Shown: piece by piece, positions 55,161 to 64,000 of the stretch
Layout: every line of letters starts with the position of its first letter
Position numbering within the stretch: position 1 is the first letter of the stretch
DNA from: Clostridiales bacterium CHKCI001
GTDB lineage: Bacteria > Bacillota > Clostridia > Lachnospirales > Lachnospiraceae
Assembly: GCA_900045905.1 (NCBI GenBank)
Contig: FCNS01000031.1
Coordinates: forward strand, 31,601 to 95,600
Direction of reading: 5' to 3'
DNA: 64,000 nt
Notes under the pieces: model-generated
What the model was told of the DNA's origin: nothing
The model's database searches: none
The model's input: only the letters and a program-made list of their open reading frames with translations
Made by a program: the position numbers and the translations under genes

Positions 55161-55340
55161 ATGATGTTGATTTTGGCTGTTGTGTTAGTTGCTCTACTGG
55201 CGTCTTGGATTTTCTGTCAGGGACTCGCTCTTGCAGCGAAAGAAGCAGAAAAAATCAGTGAAGCATGGGAAATAGAGGAAGAAAAAAAGAGAGAACTGGA
55301 TCCTGTAGAAACACATTTTAGTTCAGATGAAACTAGTTAG
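55161..55340 (+). CDS. Small single-pass membrane protein, unknown function
   Basis: 59 aa from ATG 55161 (AGGAG ten bases upstream; TTG 55152 is closer to the site but less likely). One hydrophobic helix MMLILAVVLVALLASWIF, then a charged, probably helical tail (EAEKISEAWEIEEEKKREL). No family recognised. It lies between aroF and topB with a repeat just ahead of it. Confidence 0.55.
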   Translation: MMLILAVVLVALLASWIFCQGLALAAKEAEKISEAWEIEEEKKRELDPVETHFSSDETS

Positions 55341-55394
55341 ATAAATTGGATATACAATTAAATCATTTTCAAATAGTTAAATCGGAGTATCCTC

Positions 55395-55424
55395 TTTACG
55401 AGATTAGTTCTTTTCTGTTATAAT
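55395..55424 (+). promoter_or_regulatory. Promoter of topB
   Basis: TTTACG (55395-55400), 18-base spacer, TATAAT (55419-55424); start expected near 55431. Confidence 0.65.
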
Positions 55425-55430
55425 CAAAGC

Positions 55431-55577
55431 GGAATGTGAATAGGGTAAAGTTCACTGTAAAAATGTCGTCAATGAACAGACAGCCAGGGTATTGATACTC
55501 TGTGCTGACTGGACATTGACTCTTATATTGTGGTGATGCGTGCAAAGCGAGCACGAAAGTTTTATAGGAGGAATGAT
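55431..55577 (+). ncRNA. Structured 5' leader of topB, class unknown
   Basis: About 147 bases with three separate foldable units: GTGAA/TTCAC (55436-55455); GTCAATG/CATTGAC (55468-55520) enclosing CAGC/GCTG and AGGGTAT-TG-ATACTCT; and CGTGC-AAAGCGA-GCACG (55539-55555). The ribosome site AGGAGG follows at 55566. I do not recognise a known riboswitch class. It may be a cis-regulator or simply a stable leader. Confidence 0.5.
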
Positions 55578-57773
55578 ATGAAATCATTAGTACTTGCAGA
55601 AAAGCCATCGGTAGCAAGAGATATTGCAAGGGTGCTACATTGCAATAAGACGATCCATGGCGGAATCGAAGGCGAAAAATATATTGTTACATGGGGATTG
55701 GGACATCTTGTTACATTGGCGGATCCAGAAAAATATGATGGGCGTTATAAGACATGGAAAATGGAAGACTTGCCGATGATGCCAAGTCCATTAAAACTAG
55801 AAGTGATTTCTCAAACGGCAAAGCAATATTCGGCTGTGAGAACATTGCTTCATAGAAATGATGTGAAAGAAGTTATCATTGCAACGGATGCTGGAAGAGA
55901 AGGAGAACTTGTGGCAAGATGGATTTTGGAAAAAGCACAAAACAAAAAACCGATAAAGCGACTTTGGATTTCTTCTGTAACTGATAAAGCAATTAGAGAA
56001 GGATTTTCCCATTTAAAAGATGGGAAAGAGTATGAAAATTTGTATCATGCAGCAGTGTGCCGTGCAGAATCAGATTGGCTAGTTGGAATCAATGCAACAA
56101 GGGCACTTACTTGTAAATATAATGCACAGCTTTCATGCGGTCGCGTGCAAACTCCGACGTTGGCGATGATTGCACAAAGAGAAAAAGAAATTAAGCAATT
56201 TCACCCAAAGTCTTATTATGGATTAACTGCGCTTTGTGATTTGCATGAAGATACAAATCAGGTAGCACATTCGGTTAAATTAACTTGGAAAGATGCAAAA
56301 TCAGGAAATTCAAATACATTTCAAAAAGAAAAAATAGAAGTTATAAAAAAAGAAATTGATAAAAAACCAGCAGTAATTACACAATTATCTAAAACAAGAA
56401 AAAAGACATTTGCTCCGCTTTTATATGATTTGACGGAATTGCAGCGAGAGGCGAATAAACGCTATCAATATTCTGCAAAGCAAACATTAAATATTATGCA
56501 GCGGCTTTATGAAAACCATAAAGTTTTGACCTATCCAAGAACGGATTCTCGTTACCTGACAAGCGATATCGTACCAACAATAAAAGAACGATTGAAAGCA
56601 TGTGGAGTGGGACCTTATAAGAGTTTAGCTGGAAAATTAGTAAACAAGCCAATCTCAACAAATACTTCGTTTGTGAATGATGCGAAAGTTAATGACCATC
56701 ATGCGATTATTCCAACGGAACAATTTGTACAATTGGATCATATGACCATAGAAGAACGAAGAATTTATGATCTTGTGGTACGTCGATTTCTCGCAGTGTT
56801 ATATCCTGCCGCAGAATATGAACAGACTTCGTTACAGGCACAGATCGGAGATGAGGTATTTACTGCAAAAGGAATGATCCTATTAGAAAAAGGATGGAAA
56901 GAAGTTTATGATACGATGGAAGAAGAGACATTGCAGTCCCTTCCAAGTTTAGAAAAGGGAATGAAACTTTTCGTTCGTCAACTTACAATCACAGAAGGAA
57001 AAACAAAGCCGCCTGCCTATTTTACAGAGGCGACACTATTATCTGCAATGGAAAATCCAATTCAATATATGCAAGATATAAGCCATAAAAATGTGCAGAT
57101 TTTAAAAGAAACTGGTGGGCTTGGAACGGTAGCAACTCGAGCAGATATTATTGAAAAATTGTTTCACAGCTTCTTTTTAGAGAAAAAGGGGAATGAGATT
57201 CATATTACCTCAAAGGCAAAACAGCTATTAGATCTCGTTCCAGAGGATCTAAGAAAGCCAGAATTGACTGCTGATTGGGAATGGAAGTTAGCACAAATTG
57301 CAAAAGGGAATAGAGACTATCGGCAGTTTATGAAAGAGATTCGTACTTATGCAATGGAGCTAACAACAGAAATTAAAGCGGGAGAAAAAACGTTCCGTTA
57401 TGATAATATAACGAACAAAAAATGCCCAAATTGTGGAAAACGATTATTAGCAGTTAACGGAAAAAATAGTAAGATGCTTGTTTGCCAAGACCGTGAATGT
57501 GGCTATAGAGAGGTGATTTCTCGTACTTCCAATGCAAGATGTCCAGTGTGTCATAAAAAAATGGAACTAGTGGGAAAGGGAGAAAACAGTATGTTTACTT
57601 GTGTATGCGGGTATCGTGAAAAACTTTCTAAATTTCAGGAAAGACGAGAAAAGGAAGGAAAGAATGTAAGTAAGAAGGATATCGAGCAGTATATGAAGAA
57701 ACAAAAAGCACAAGAAAAACAGTCGATGAACTCTGCATTTGCAGATGCCCTAAAAAATATTAAACTAGATTAA
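55578..57773 (+). CDS. topB: DNA topoisomerase III
   Basis: Type IA topoisomerase, 731 aa, separating linked or recombining DNA. Toprim domain with LAEKPSVARDIA and TDAGREGEL, active-site Tyr in TYPRTDSRYL, and C-terminal zinc ribbons (CPNCGKR, CQDREC, CPVCHKK, CVCG). ATG 55578 is fixed by AGGAGG; the frame back to 55530 lies in the structured leader. TopB copies are also common on mobile elements, but the plain housekeeping neighbours favour a resident gene. Confidence 0.92.
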   Translation: MKSLVLAEKPSVARDIARVLHCNKTIHGGIEGEKYIVTWGLGHLVTLADPEKYDGRYKTWKMEDLPMMPSPLKLEVISQTAKQYSAVRTLLHRNDVKEVIIATDAGREGELVARWILEKAQNKKPIKRLWISSVTDKAIREGFSHLKDGKEYENLYHAAVCRAESDWLVGINATRALTCKYNAQLSCGRVQTPTLAMIAQREKEIKQFHPKSYYGLTALCDLHEDTNQVAHSVKLTWKDAKSGNSNTFQKEKIEVIKKEIDKKPAVITQLSKTRKKTFAPLLYDLTELQREANKRYQYSAKQTLNIMQRLYENHKVLTYPRTDSRYLTSDIVPTIKERLKACGVGPYKSLAGKLVNKPISTNTSFVNDAKVNDHHAIIPTEQFVQLDHMTIEERRIYDLVVRRFLAVLYPAAEYEQTSLQAQIGDEVFTAKGMILLEKGWKEVYDTMEEETLQSLPSLEKGMKLFVRQLTITEGKTKPPAYFTEATLLSAMENPIQYMQDISHKNVQILKETGGLGTVATRADIIEKLFHSFFLEKKGNEIHITSKAKQLLDLVPEDLRKPELTADWEWKLAQIAKGNRDYRQFMKEIRTYAMELTTEIKAGEKTFRYDNITNKKCPNCGKRLLAVNGKNSKMLVCQDRECGYREVISRTSNARCPVCHKKMELVGKGENSMFTCVCGYREKLSKFQERREKEGKNVSKKDIEQYMKKQKAQEKQSMNSAFADALKNIKLD

Positions 57774-57837
57774 TATAGTTGTCATACTTTTTTTCTTTGG
57801 ATGGTACAATATAGTAAATAAAAATCTGGAGAAATTT

Positions 57838-59070
57838 ATGAACCGAATCCTTTCTTTTCTGGCAGCAGTCAGTCTTTGTACATACTTGTGGCATCCAGCT
57901 TTGCCAGAAACTCTTTCTGCTGGAAATTTGAATACAGAAGCTGCAACTCAGGCAGCGGAAGTGGCAGCGCAGACCCCACAGTTTGATCTGACTGCACCAT
58001 CTTCCATATTAATGGAAGCAAGTACAGGTACCGTTATTTATGAGGAACAGGCAGACCAGCGGTTGAGTCCTGCAAGTATTACAAAGATTATGACATTGAT
58101 TTTAATTTTTGATGCATTAAAGGATGGAACAATTACGTTAGAAGAAGAAGTAACTACAAGTAGTCATGCAAAATCAATGGGCGGCTCACAAGTATTTTTA
58201 GAAGAAGGAGAAAAACAAACGGTTGATACAATGATTAAATGTATTGTAGTCGCTTCAGCGAATGATGCGTCTGTTGCAATGGCAGAGCGAATTGCGGGAA
58301 GCGAAACAGAATTTGTCAACCGCATGAATGAACGAGCAGCAGGGCTTGGAATGACAAACACTCATTTTGAAGATTGCTGTGGATTGACGGATTCTGACAA
58401 TCACTATTCTTCTGCAAGAGATGTAGCGATTATGAGTCGAGAATTGATTACGAAGTATCCAGCTATCCATGAATATTCTACGATTTGGATGCAGAATATT
58501 ACACATACGACGAATAAAGGAACGACAGAATTTGGGCTTGCGAATACAAATAAATTATTAAAACAATATCAATGGGCTACAGGATTAAAAACTGGTTCTA
58601 CATCCAAAGCAAAATATTGTGTTTCTGCGACAGCAGAAAAAGATGGAGTGAAAATGATTGCGGTTATTATGGCGTGTCCGAATTATAAAGATCGTTTTAC
58701 GGAAGCAGCCACGTTGTTAAATTATGGCTATGCGACTTGTAAATTATTTGAAGATCAGACACCACTGGCACTTAGCCCCGTTCCAGTACAGGATGGAGTA
58801 GCAGAACAAGTACAGACAGAATATGGGGCACCATTTTATTATTTAAGTACGTCAGGAGAAGACTTTTCTGCAATTGAACGAGAAATTATATGGGAAGAGG
58901 GGCTAGTGGCTCCAATTGAAAAAGGTCAGCAAGTAGGACGTTTGGAATACCGCCTAAATGGGAATGTACTTGGTTCTACGCCAATTCTAGCCAAAGAATC
59001 GTTAGAAAAAGCTGGATTTTTGGATTATATGAAAAAGATAGGACAACAGTTTCTTTTCCTTCAATCTTAA
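57838..59070 (+). CDS. dacF: D-alanyl-D-alanine carboxypeptidase (S11 family)
   Basis: Trims pentapeptide stems outside the membrane, 410 aa. Signal peptide at residues 1 to about 28, then SITK (Ser80, Lys83), SAN (140-142) and KTG (251-253), all catalytic boxes of PBP5-type enzymes, and a beta-rich C-terminal domain. The last hydrophobic/amphipathic stretch (YMKKIGQQFLFLQS) probably attaches it to the membrane. TGGAG precedes the ATG. The symbol is a best guess among dac paralogues. Confidence 0.9.
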   Translation: MNRILSFLAAVSLCTYLWHPALPETLSAGNLNTEAATQAAEVAAQTPQFDLTAPSSILMEASTGTVIYEEQADQRLSPASITKIMTLILIFDALKDGTITLEEEVTTSSHAKSMGGSQVFLEEGEKQTVDTMIKCIVVASANDASVAMAERIAGSETEFVNRMNERAAGLGMTNTHFEDCCGLTDSDNHYSSARDVAIMSRELITKYPAIHEYSTIWMQNITHTTNKGTTEFGLANTNKLLKQYQWATGLKTGSTSKAKYCVSATAEKDGVKMIAVIMACPNYKDRFTEAATLLNYGYATCKLFEDQTPLALSPVPVQDGVAEQVQTEYGAPFYYLSTSGEDFSAIEREIIWEEGLVAPIEKGQQVGRLEYRLNGNVLGSTPILAKESLEKAGFLDYMKKIGQQFLFLQS

Positions 59071-59098
59071 AAAAGGAAACAGGATCGTTGCTTTACTG

Positions 59099-59131
59099 GG
59101 AAAAAGGATGTGACTTGCATCCTTTTTCTCT
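59099..59131 (+). terminator. Terminator after the carboxypeptidase gene
   Basis: AAAAAGGATG (59101-59110) pairs perfectly with CATCCTTTTT (59118-59127), followed by T-rich sequence. Confidence 0.85.
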
Positions 59132-59182
59132 TTATGATAAAATAAATAAATCGTTGTAATAAGAAAATCTCAGGAGGAAATT

Positions 59183-60115
59183 ATGCCAATAATTTGGATT
59201 GGACTTATTATAGTGGGAGTGATAGGGATTACTTGTTTGATTCTTTCCCATTTTGAATTACATCGACTTGTTGTCACAGAGTATGAAATTGCATCACCCA
59301 AATTAGAACAGATATGGGAGGGTTATCGAATTGCAGTACTAGGTGATCTTCATAATAATGAGTTTGGAGAAAACAATGAAACTTTAATTCGTGCCGTTAA
59401 AGATGCAAACCCAGATATTATACTGATCGTTGGAGATTTAATGGTAGTAAAAGAATGGAAAGAGAAGGATTTTTCTGTTACCGATACGATATTAAAAGGA
59501 CTTTCAAAGCTTGCACCTGTTTACTATGCAAATGGAAATCATGAGCTTCGAATGGAACAGTCTCCTGAACAATATCCTGGATGGAATCAGGAATTTCAAC
59601 AAATTCTAAAGAAATATCAGATTCATTATTTGGTGGATCAAACGGTATTGTTAAAAAAAGGGGGAACAACCATTGCCCTTTCTGGTCTAAATATTGGAGA
59701 AGAATATTATCAGTTCAAAGGAAAGAAAAGACAAATGCCTCCGTGTTATATTGAAAATAAAATTGGCAATCCAAAAAAAGATCAATTTCATATTTTAATG
59801 GCACATACTCCACTATACGTAGAGGAATATGCACAATGGGGAGCGGATCTTGTATTTTCAGGACATTTTCACGGAGGAACTATCCGTCTTCCTATTTTGG
59901 GAGGTGTGATGACACCTCAAATGCAATTCTTTTCTGGTTTAGATAGAGGACTTGTAAAAAGAGGCGAAACACGAATGATTGTAACAGGAGGACTGGGTAC
60001 CCATTCCATCAATATTCGTTTAAATAATCCACCAGAGCTGGTTATGGTTACGTTAAGAAGCGGAGATAGAAACGATCGATATCAAAAAGGAAAAAGAGTT
60101 AGAAAAAAATTATGA
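59183..60115 (+). CDS. Membrane-anchored metallophosphoesterase (YkuE-like)
   Basis: 310 aa, calcineurin-like fold behind one N-terminal helix (about residues 3-23). Two-metal motifs: GDLHNNEFG, VGDLM, GNHE, AHTP and GHFHGG, complete. Relatives act on lipid head groups or lipid A; here the substrate is unknown. AGGAGG before the ATG. Overlaps scpA by four bases (ATGA). Confidence 0.87.
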   Translation: MPIIWIGLIIVGVIGITCLILSHFELHRLVVTEYEIASPKLEQIWEGYRIAVLGDLHNNEFGENNETLIRAVKDANPDIILIVGDLMVVKEWKEKDFSVTDTILKGLSKLAPVYYANGNHELRMEQSPEQYPGWNQEFQQILKKYQIHYLVDQTVLLKKGGTTIALSGLNIGEEYYQFKGKKRQMPPCYIENKIGNPKKDQFHILMAHTPLYVEEYAQWGADLVFSGHFHGGTIRLPILGGVMTPQMQFFSGLDRGLVKRGETRMIVTGGLGTHSINIRLNNPPELVMVTLRSGDRNDRYQKGKRVRKKL

Positions 60116-60900
60116 AACTATCGGTAAAATTGGAAACATTTGAAGGACCATTGGATTTGCTCCTTCATTTAATTGATAAAAATAAAGTAAATATTTATGA
60201 TATTCCGATTGTGGAAATTACAGATCAGTATATGGAATATGTAAAAGCTATGGATCGAACTGATCTGGATTTAGTCAGTGATTTTCTTGTTATGGCTGCT
60301 ACACTGTTGGATATCAAGTCACGAATGCTGCTTCCTGTGGAGAAAAATGAAGATGGAGAAGAAATTGATCCAAGGCAAGAATTAGTGGAGCGGTTAGTAG
60401 AATACAAGATGTATAAGACAATGGCACAGCAATTAAAAGATATGAATTTTGATGCTGAAAAGCAATGGTATAAATCCCCAACGATTCCAGCGGAAGTAGC
60501 AAAATATGAAGAACCTGTAGATTTGGAAAAATTATTGGAAGGAGTAACCTTGCAGCGTTTACATGCGGTCTTTGAGATGGTTATGAAAAGACAAGTTGAT
60601 AAGTTAGATCCGATTCGAAGTAAGTTTGGGACAATTCGTCAGGACCCAATACGGCTGTCAGATAAATTAGGAGCTATCTTTGACTATGCAGAATCACATG
60701 CAAAATTTTCTTTTCGGAATCTGTTGGAACGCCAGCATAGTAAGACCGATATTGTTGTAACATTCTTAGCATGTTTGGAACTAATTAAAATCGGGAAACT
60801 GTTAATTAGTCAAGAGGAGCTATTTGGAGATATTGAATTAGAATGGAATCCCGATTGTACCGTTGAAGTTACAAAAGAAGATATGGAACAATATGATTAG
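60112..60900 (+). CDS. scpA: Segregation and condensation protein A
   Basis: Kleisin subunit of the SMC condensin, 262 aa. N-terminal LETFEGPLDLLLHLI and YDIPIVEITDQYM bind the SMC neck; the C-terminal winged helix ends in VTFLACLELIKIGKL. Coupled to the upstream phosphoesterase by ATGA overlap; scpB follows. Confidence 0.94.
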   Translation: MKLSVKLETFEGPLDLLLHLIDKNKVNIYDIPIVEITDQYMEYVKAMDRTDLDLVSDFLVMAATLLDIKSRMLLPVEKNEDGEEIDPRQELVERLVEYKMYKTMAQQLKDMNFDAEKQWYKSPTIPAEVAKYEEPVDLEKLLEGVTLQRLHAVFEMVMKRQVDKLDPIRSKFGTIRQDPIRLSDKLGAIFDYAESHAKFSFRNLLERQHSKTDIVVTFLACLELIKIGKLLISQEELFGDIELEWNPDCTVEVTKEDMEQYD

Positions 60901-60947
60901 GATAGCGGGACATTTTCGTCTATTTATGGATAAAAAAGGAGCGAGAC

Positions 60948-61511
60948 ATGAACTACGATCAATATGAACCAGCCATTGAGGCTATTTTATTCTCACTTGG
61001 ACGTTCGGTTGCAGTGGAAAAGCTTGCATCTGCAATTGAATTGGATGTTAAGACAACAAAAGAAGTAATTCAGCAGATGATACAGCGATATCAGCTAGAG
61101 AATAGAGGAATTCAGATTTTAGAATTAGAAAATAAATATCAGCTCTGTACGAAAAAAGAATATTATTCGTATTTGATCCGCATTGCATCACAGCCCAAAA
61201 AACATGTGCTTACTGATGTATTACTAGAGACACTTTCGATTGTTGCATATAAGCAGCCAATTACAAAAGGAGAGATCGAGCGAATTCGTGGTGTAAAAAG
61301 TGATCATGCAATTAATAAGTTAATTGAATATGAATTGATCGAGGAAGTGGGGCGTTTGGATGCTCCTGGACGTCCAATTCTACTTGCTACAACAGAAGAG
61401 TTTTTAAGATGTTTTGGAGTATCTTCCATTATGGATCTTCCAATGATGGATGCAGAGCAAATGGAGGAGATGAAGGAAGAAGCAGAAGAAGAAATTGCAG
61501 TAACCATGTAA
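60948..61511 (+). CDS. scpB: Segregation and condensation protein B
   Basis: Dimeric partner of ScpA in the SMC complex, 187 aa, two winged-helix domains (AIEAILFSLGRSV; LSIVAYKQPITKGEIERIRGV) and an acidic tail. Start behind AAAGGAG, 47 bases after scpA. Confidence 0.94.
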   Translation: MNYDQYEPAIEAILFSLGRSVAVEKLASAIELDVKTTKEVIQQMIQRYQLENRGIQILELENKYQLCTKKEYYSYLIRIASQPKKHVLTDVLLETLSIVAYKQPITKGEIERIRGVKSDHAINKLIEYELIEEVGRLDAPGRPILLATTEEFLRCFGVSSIMDLPMMDAEQMEEMKEEAEEEIAVTM

Positions 61512-61535
61512 AAAAGTAGTAAAGGAGTTGTAAAC

Positions 61536-62288
61536 TTGGATACATATGAAATATTAAAAAAACTCAAAGAGGGGGAAGTGTCGATAGAGGAAGCAGAGGG
61601 AATGCTTCGCAGACAGCCATTTGAAGAAATGGGATTTGCAAAGCTGGATAGTCATAGAAAAGTACGTTCAGGATTCCCAGAAGTGATTTTTTGCAGTGGA
61701 AAAGCAGAGCAGCATTTATTACATATTGTAGAACGATTATATGAAGAAGATGGGGAAGTATTTGGAACAAGGGCTTCGGCTCGCCAGTATGAAATGTTAA
61801 AAAGTAAGTATCCAGAGATTCAATACGATCCAATTTCCAGAATTATTAAAATAGAAAAAGAAGGAAAAGAACGAAAAGGCAAAATCGCCGTCTGTACGGC
61901 TGGTACCGCGGATATTCCAGTGGCAGAAGAAGCAGCACAGACCGCAGAATATTTTGGTACAAATGTGGAGCGTATTTACGATATCGGAGTGGCAGGAATT
62001 CATCGCTTGTTTTCTAAACTGGATGTGATTCAGTCTGCAAATTGTGTGATTGCAGTAGCAGGAATGGAAGGGGCTTTGCCAAGTGTAATTGGTGGTTTAG
62101 TGGACAAGCCTGTCATTGCAGTGCCAACCTCAGTTGGATATGGTGCAAATATGAATGGAATTTCTGCACTTTTAACGATGATTAATTCCTGCGCGAATGG
62201 AATTGCCGTTGTAAATATTGATAATGGATATGGAGCAGGTTATATTGCAACACAAATTAATCGAATGGGGGTTCGCGTCAATGAATAA
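61536..62288 (+). CDS. larB: Nickel-pincer cofactor biosynthesis carboxylase/hydrolase LarB
   Basis: First enzyme of the nickel-pincer nucleotide pathway: carboxylates nicotinate adenine dinucleotide and releases AMP; 250 aa. The C-terminal AIR-carboxylase-like fold has TAGTADIPVAEEA, AGMEGALPSVIGGL and PTSVGYGANMNG. Starts with TTG at 61536, eight bases after AAAGGAG. Overlaps larC by eight bases. The lactate racemase gene larA is not in the window and may follow larE. Confidence 0.93.
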   Translation: MDTYEILKKLKEGEVSIEEAEGMLRRQPFEEMGFAKLDSHRKVRSGFPEVIFCSGKAEQHLLHIVERLYEEDGEVFGTRASARQYEMLKSKYPEIQYDPISRIIKIEKEGKERKGKIAVCTAGTADIPVAEEAAQTAEYFGTNVERIYDIGVAGIHRLFSKLDVIQSANCVIAVAGMEGALPSVIGGLVDKPVIAVPTSVGYGANMNGISALLTMINSCANGIAVVNIDNGYGAGYIATQINRMGVRVNE

Positions 62289-63615
62289 TACATTATATTT
62301 AGAATGCAGTTCAGGGATTAGTGGTGATATGTTTGTAGCTGCATTATTAGATTTAGGAGCAGATTCTGATATTTTAATGAATGTATTAAATCATCTTCCA
62401 GTAAATGGATTTAACATAACGATTCAAAGAGTGAAGAAAGCAGGTTTGGATGCCTGTGATTTTACCGTTCATTTAGAGCAGGAAAATCATGATCATGATA
62501 TGGAATACTTGCATGGAAAAAAGGAAGTTCTTTCAGAAGAACATCACCATCATAATGGAGCAGATCATTGCCATAAACACGACCATCCACATAAGCATTT
62601 GCATGAACACTCCGAACATTCCCATCCACATGAACATAGAGGAATTACGGAAATCTTTCAAATTATCGATCAGGCAGATATGACAAGCCGTGCAAAGGAA
62701 CTGGCACGTAAGATTTTTCAAATTATTGGAGAAGCGGAAGCGAAAGCTCATGGTGTGCCAATGGATCAAGTTCATTTTCATGAAGTGGGAGCAATTGATT
62801 CGATTGTAGACATTATTGCGGCAGCAGTTTGTATGGATAATTTGAATATTGAAGATGTAATTATTAGCCAATTAAATGAAGGGAAAGGAAGTGTGCGATG
62901 TCAGCATGGAATCCTGCCAGTTCCTGTGCCAGCAGTCACAAATATTATAGCAGCCCATCAATTGCCGATTCACATTATGGATTGTGAAGGAGAATTTATT
63001 ACGCCGACTGGTGCAGCAATTGCAGCAGCAATCCGAACTTCTAGCGTATTGCCAGAATCGTTTTTCATTCAGAAAATTGGTCTTGGAGCAGGAAAGAGAA
63101 CTTATGAAAGACCAAGTCTTCTTAGAGCGATGTTAATTCAATCTCCAACGACAGAAAAACAAGATGAAATTTATAAATTAGAAACAAATATTGATGATTG
63201 CAGCGGAGAAGCACTTGGATATACAATGGAGCGTCTTTTTGAAGCAGGAGCAAGAGATGTGTTTTATCATTCGATTTATATGAAAAAAAATCGTCCTGCC
63301 TATCAACTAAATGTGATTTGTGATGAAACGAATGTAGAAAAATTAGAACAAATTATATTTGAAGAGACAACTACGATTGGAATTCGGAAAATAAAAATGG
63401 AACGAAGTATTTTAAATCGTAGTATTCAAGAAGTAAAACTAGAGTATGGAACGGTAAAAGTGAAACAATGTGAACTTCCAAATGGAAGTCGTTATTATCC
63501 AGAATATGAATCCGTTGCTGAGTTAAGCAGAAAATATCAAATTCCATATCAGCAGATGTATCAGAAAGTTTTGATTGATTGTAAAGAAATGTTGGAAAGG
63601 AATTCAAGTCGATGA
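62281..63615 (+). CDS. larC: Nickel insertase LarC, single uninterrupted frame
   Basis: Inserts nickel into the pincer nucleotide using CTP, 444 aa. N-terminal LECSSGISGDMFVAALLDLG and FHEVGAIDSIVDI; C-terminal half with ETNIDDCSGEALGYTMERLFEAGARDV. Residues about 70-119 are very His-rich (EEHHHHNGADHCHKHDH and more), a nickel-binding insert. In Lactobacillus plantarum larC is made by a programmed frameshift between larC1 and larC2; here the two parts are in one frame. Start at ATG 62281 inside the larB stop region. Confidence 0.94.
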   Translation: MNNTLYLECSSGISGDMFVAALLDLGADSDILMNVLNHLPVNGFNITIQRVKKAGLDACDFTVHLEQENHDHDMEYLHGKKEVLSEEHHHHNGADHCHKHDHPHKHLHEHSEHSHPHEHRGITEIFQIIDQADMTSRAKELARKIFQIIGEAEAKAHGVPMDQVHFHEVGAIDSIVDIIAAAVCMDNLNIEDVIISQLNEGKGSVRCQHGILPVPVPAVTNIIAAHQLPIHIMDCEGEFITPTGAAIAAAIRTSSVLPESFFIQKIGLGAGKRTYERPSLLRAMLIQSPTTEKQDEIYKLETNIDDCSGEALGYTMERLFEAGARDVFYHSIYMKKNRPAYQLNVICDETNVEKLEQIIFEETTTIGIRKIKMERSILNRSIQEVKLEYGTVKVKQCELPNGSRYYPEYESVAELSRKYQIPYQQMYQKVLIDCKEMLERNSSR

Positions 63616-64000
63616 CAGAATATGAATTAAAAAGGCAGCAGCTGCTTGCGTGCATGAAACAGTATGCAGAAGAAGACCTTGTGATTGCTTTCTCAGGAGG
63701 AGTAGATAGCAGTTTGCTGTTAAAATTGGCTTGTGAAGCTGCAAAAAATACGACGGTATATGCAGTTACGATTCAATCTGAATTGCAGCCTCAAAACGAT
63801 TTAGAGATTGCAAGAAACGTAGCAATGGAGACAGGAGCCGAGCATGTCGTTCTTACGATTCATGAATTACAGAAAGCTGGAATCCAAACAAATCCAAAGG
63901 ATCGTTGTTATCTATGTAAAAAATATTTGTTTGGGCAAATCCAACAATTTGCAGCACAAAAGGGAATTACACAGATTTTGGAAGGTACGAATGAGGAGGA
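63612..64000 (+). CDS. larE: Sulfur transferase LarE, 3' end beyond window
   Basis: Only the first 129 codons are present. ATP-pyrophosphatase loop SGGVDSS (from residue 28), then RCYLCK with Cys99 and Cys102. LarE thiolates the nicotinate ring; enzymes with a CxxC plus third Cys carry a [4Fe-4S] cluster and recycle sulfur instead of sacrificing a protein Cys, and the CYLC pair here points to that type, though the third Cys lies outside. ATGA overlap with larC. Confidence 0.9.
   Translation, partial: MTEYELKRQQLLACMKQYAEEDLVIAFSGGVDSSLLLKLACEAAKNTTVYAVTIQSELQPQNDLEIARNVAMETGAEHVVLTIHELQKAGIQTNPKDRCYLCKKYLFGQIQQFAAQKGITQILEGTNEE

Noticed and set aside
1..64000. CRISPR array
   Set aside because: No regularly spaced direct repeats were seen; the only dispersed repeats are the three short hairpin elements.

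Overview
The window reads as a chromosomal segment of a low-GC, anaerobic, spore-former-type Firmicute, most likely a Lachnospiraceae member (Clostridia). The reasons are the pyrophosphate-type phosphofructokinase, the Clostridia-type gene order priA-def-fmt-yugP-rsmB-rlmN-prpC-prkC-rsgA-thiN, the TepA/FtsK pair, strong AGGAGG ribosome sites with frequent TTG starts, sigma-A promoters with TTGACA/TATAAT boxes, and a perfect CIRCE element. The genus cannot be fixed from sequence alone.

Layout. 0.1-7.3 kb: PPi-phosphofructokinase; a copper operon (operator, CopA with a fused C-terminal chaperone domain, CsoR); thioredoxin/thioredoxin reductase; a membrane glycosyltransferase. 7.6-11.8 kb: tRNA-Ser(CGA), then metF, a free-standing MetH-activation protein, and metH without that domain. 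11.9-35.4 kb: a long housekeeping block with tepA, ftsK, fhs, murE, murF, priA, def, fmt, a zinc peptidase, rsmB, rlmN, the PrpC/PrkC phosphatase-kinase pair, rsgA, thiN and pdxK, then two lipoproteins. rpe is absent from its usual place between rsgA and thiN. 35.4-45.7 kb is an accessory island. 45.7-57.8 kb: htpG with promoter and CIRCE, a damaged AAA-ATPase/nuclease gene, an M18 aminopeptidase, DegV, nagB, DAHP synthase, a tiny membrane protein, and topB behind a structured leader. 57.8-64 kb: a D,D-carboxypeptidase, a phosphoesterase, scpA-scpB, and larB-larC-larE (nickel-pincer cofactor synthesis), the last cut by the window edge.

The island is the most interesting part. It holds a five-gene operon: an HprK-like P-loop kinase, a PqqD-like protein, a soluble S24/S26-type peptidase, a 1716-residue secreted repeat protein, and a 50-residue glycine-rich peptide with a YxxPxL motif, the motif read by PqqD-like domains in lasso-peptide leaders. 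No lasso cyclase genes are present, so this looks like a different ribosomal-peptide pathway. Upstream lies a tyrosine recombinase gene flanked by imperfect inverted repeats of about 45 bp with a 21-23 bp quasi-palindromic core. Inside the flanked segment is a consensus promoter that points out to the left, towards an inverted, frameshifted copy of the kinase gene truncated by an IS3-type remnant. Flipping the segment would aim that promoter at the intact operon, while in the present orientation the intact operon sits behind the recombinase terminator. I infer a DNA-inversion switch that is OFF for the intact operon in this assembly.

Other items worth attention: an internal Shine-Dalgarno and ATG in copA that could release a free copper chaperone; a three-copy intergenic hairpin repeat; a multi-hairpin leader before topB; a thioredoxin reductase lacking the usual NADPH motifs; and an uninterrupted larC.
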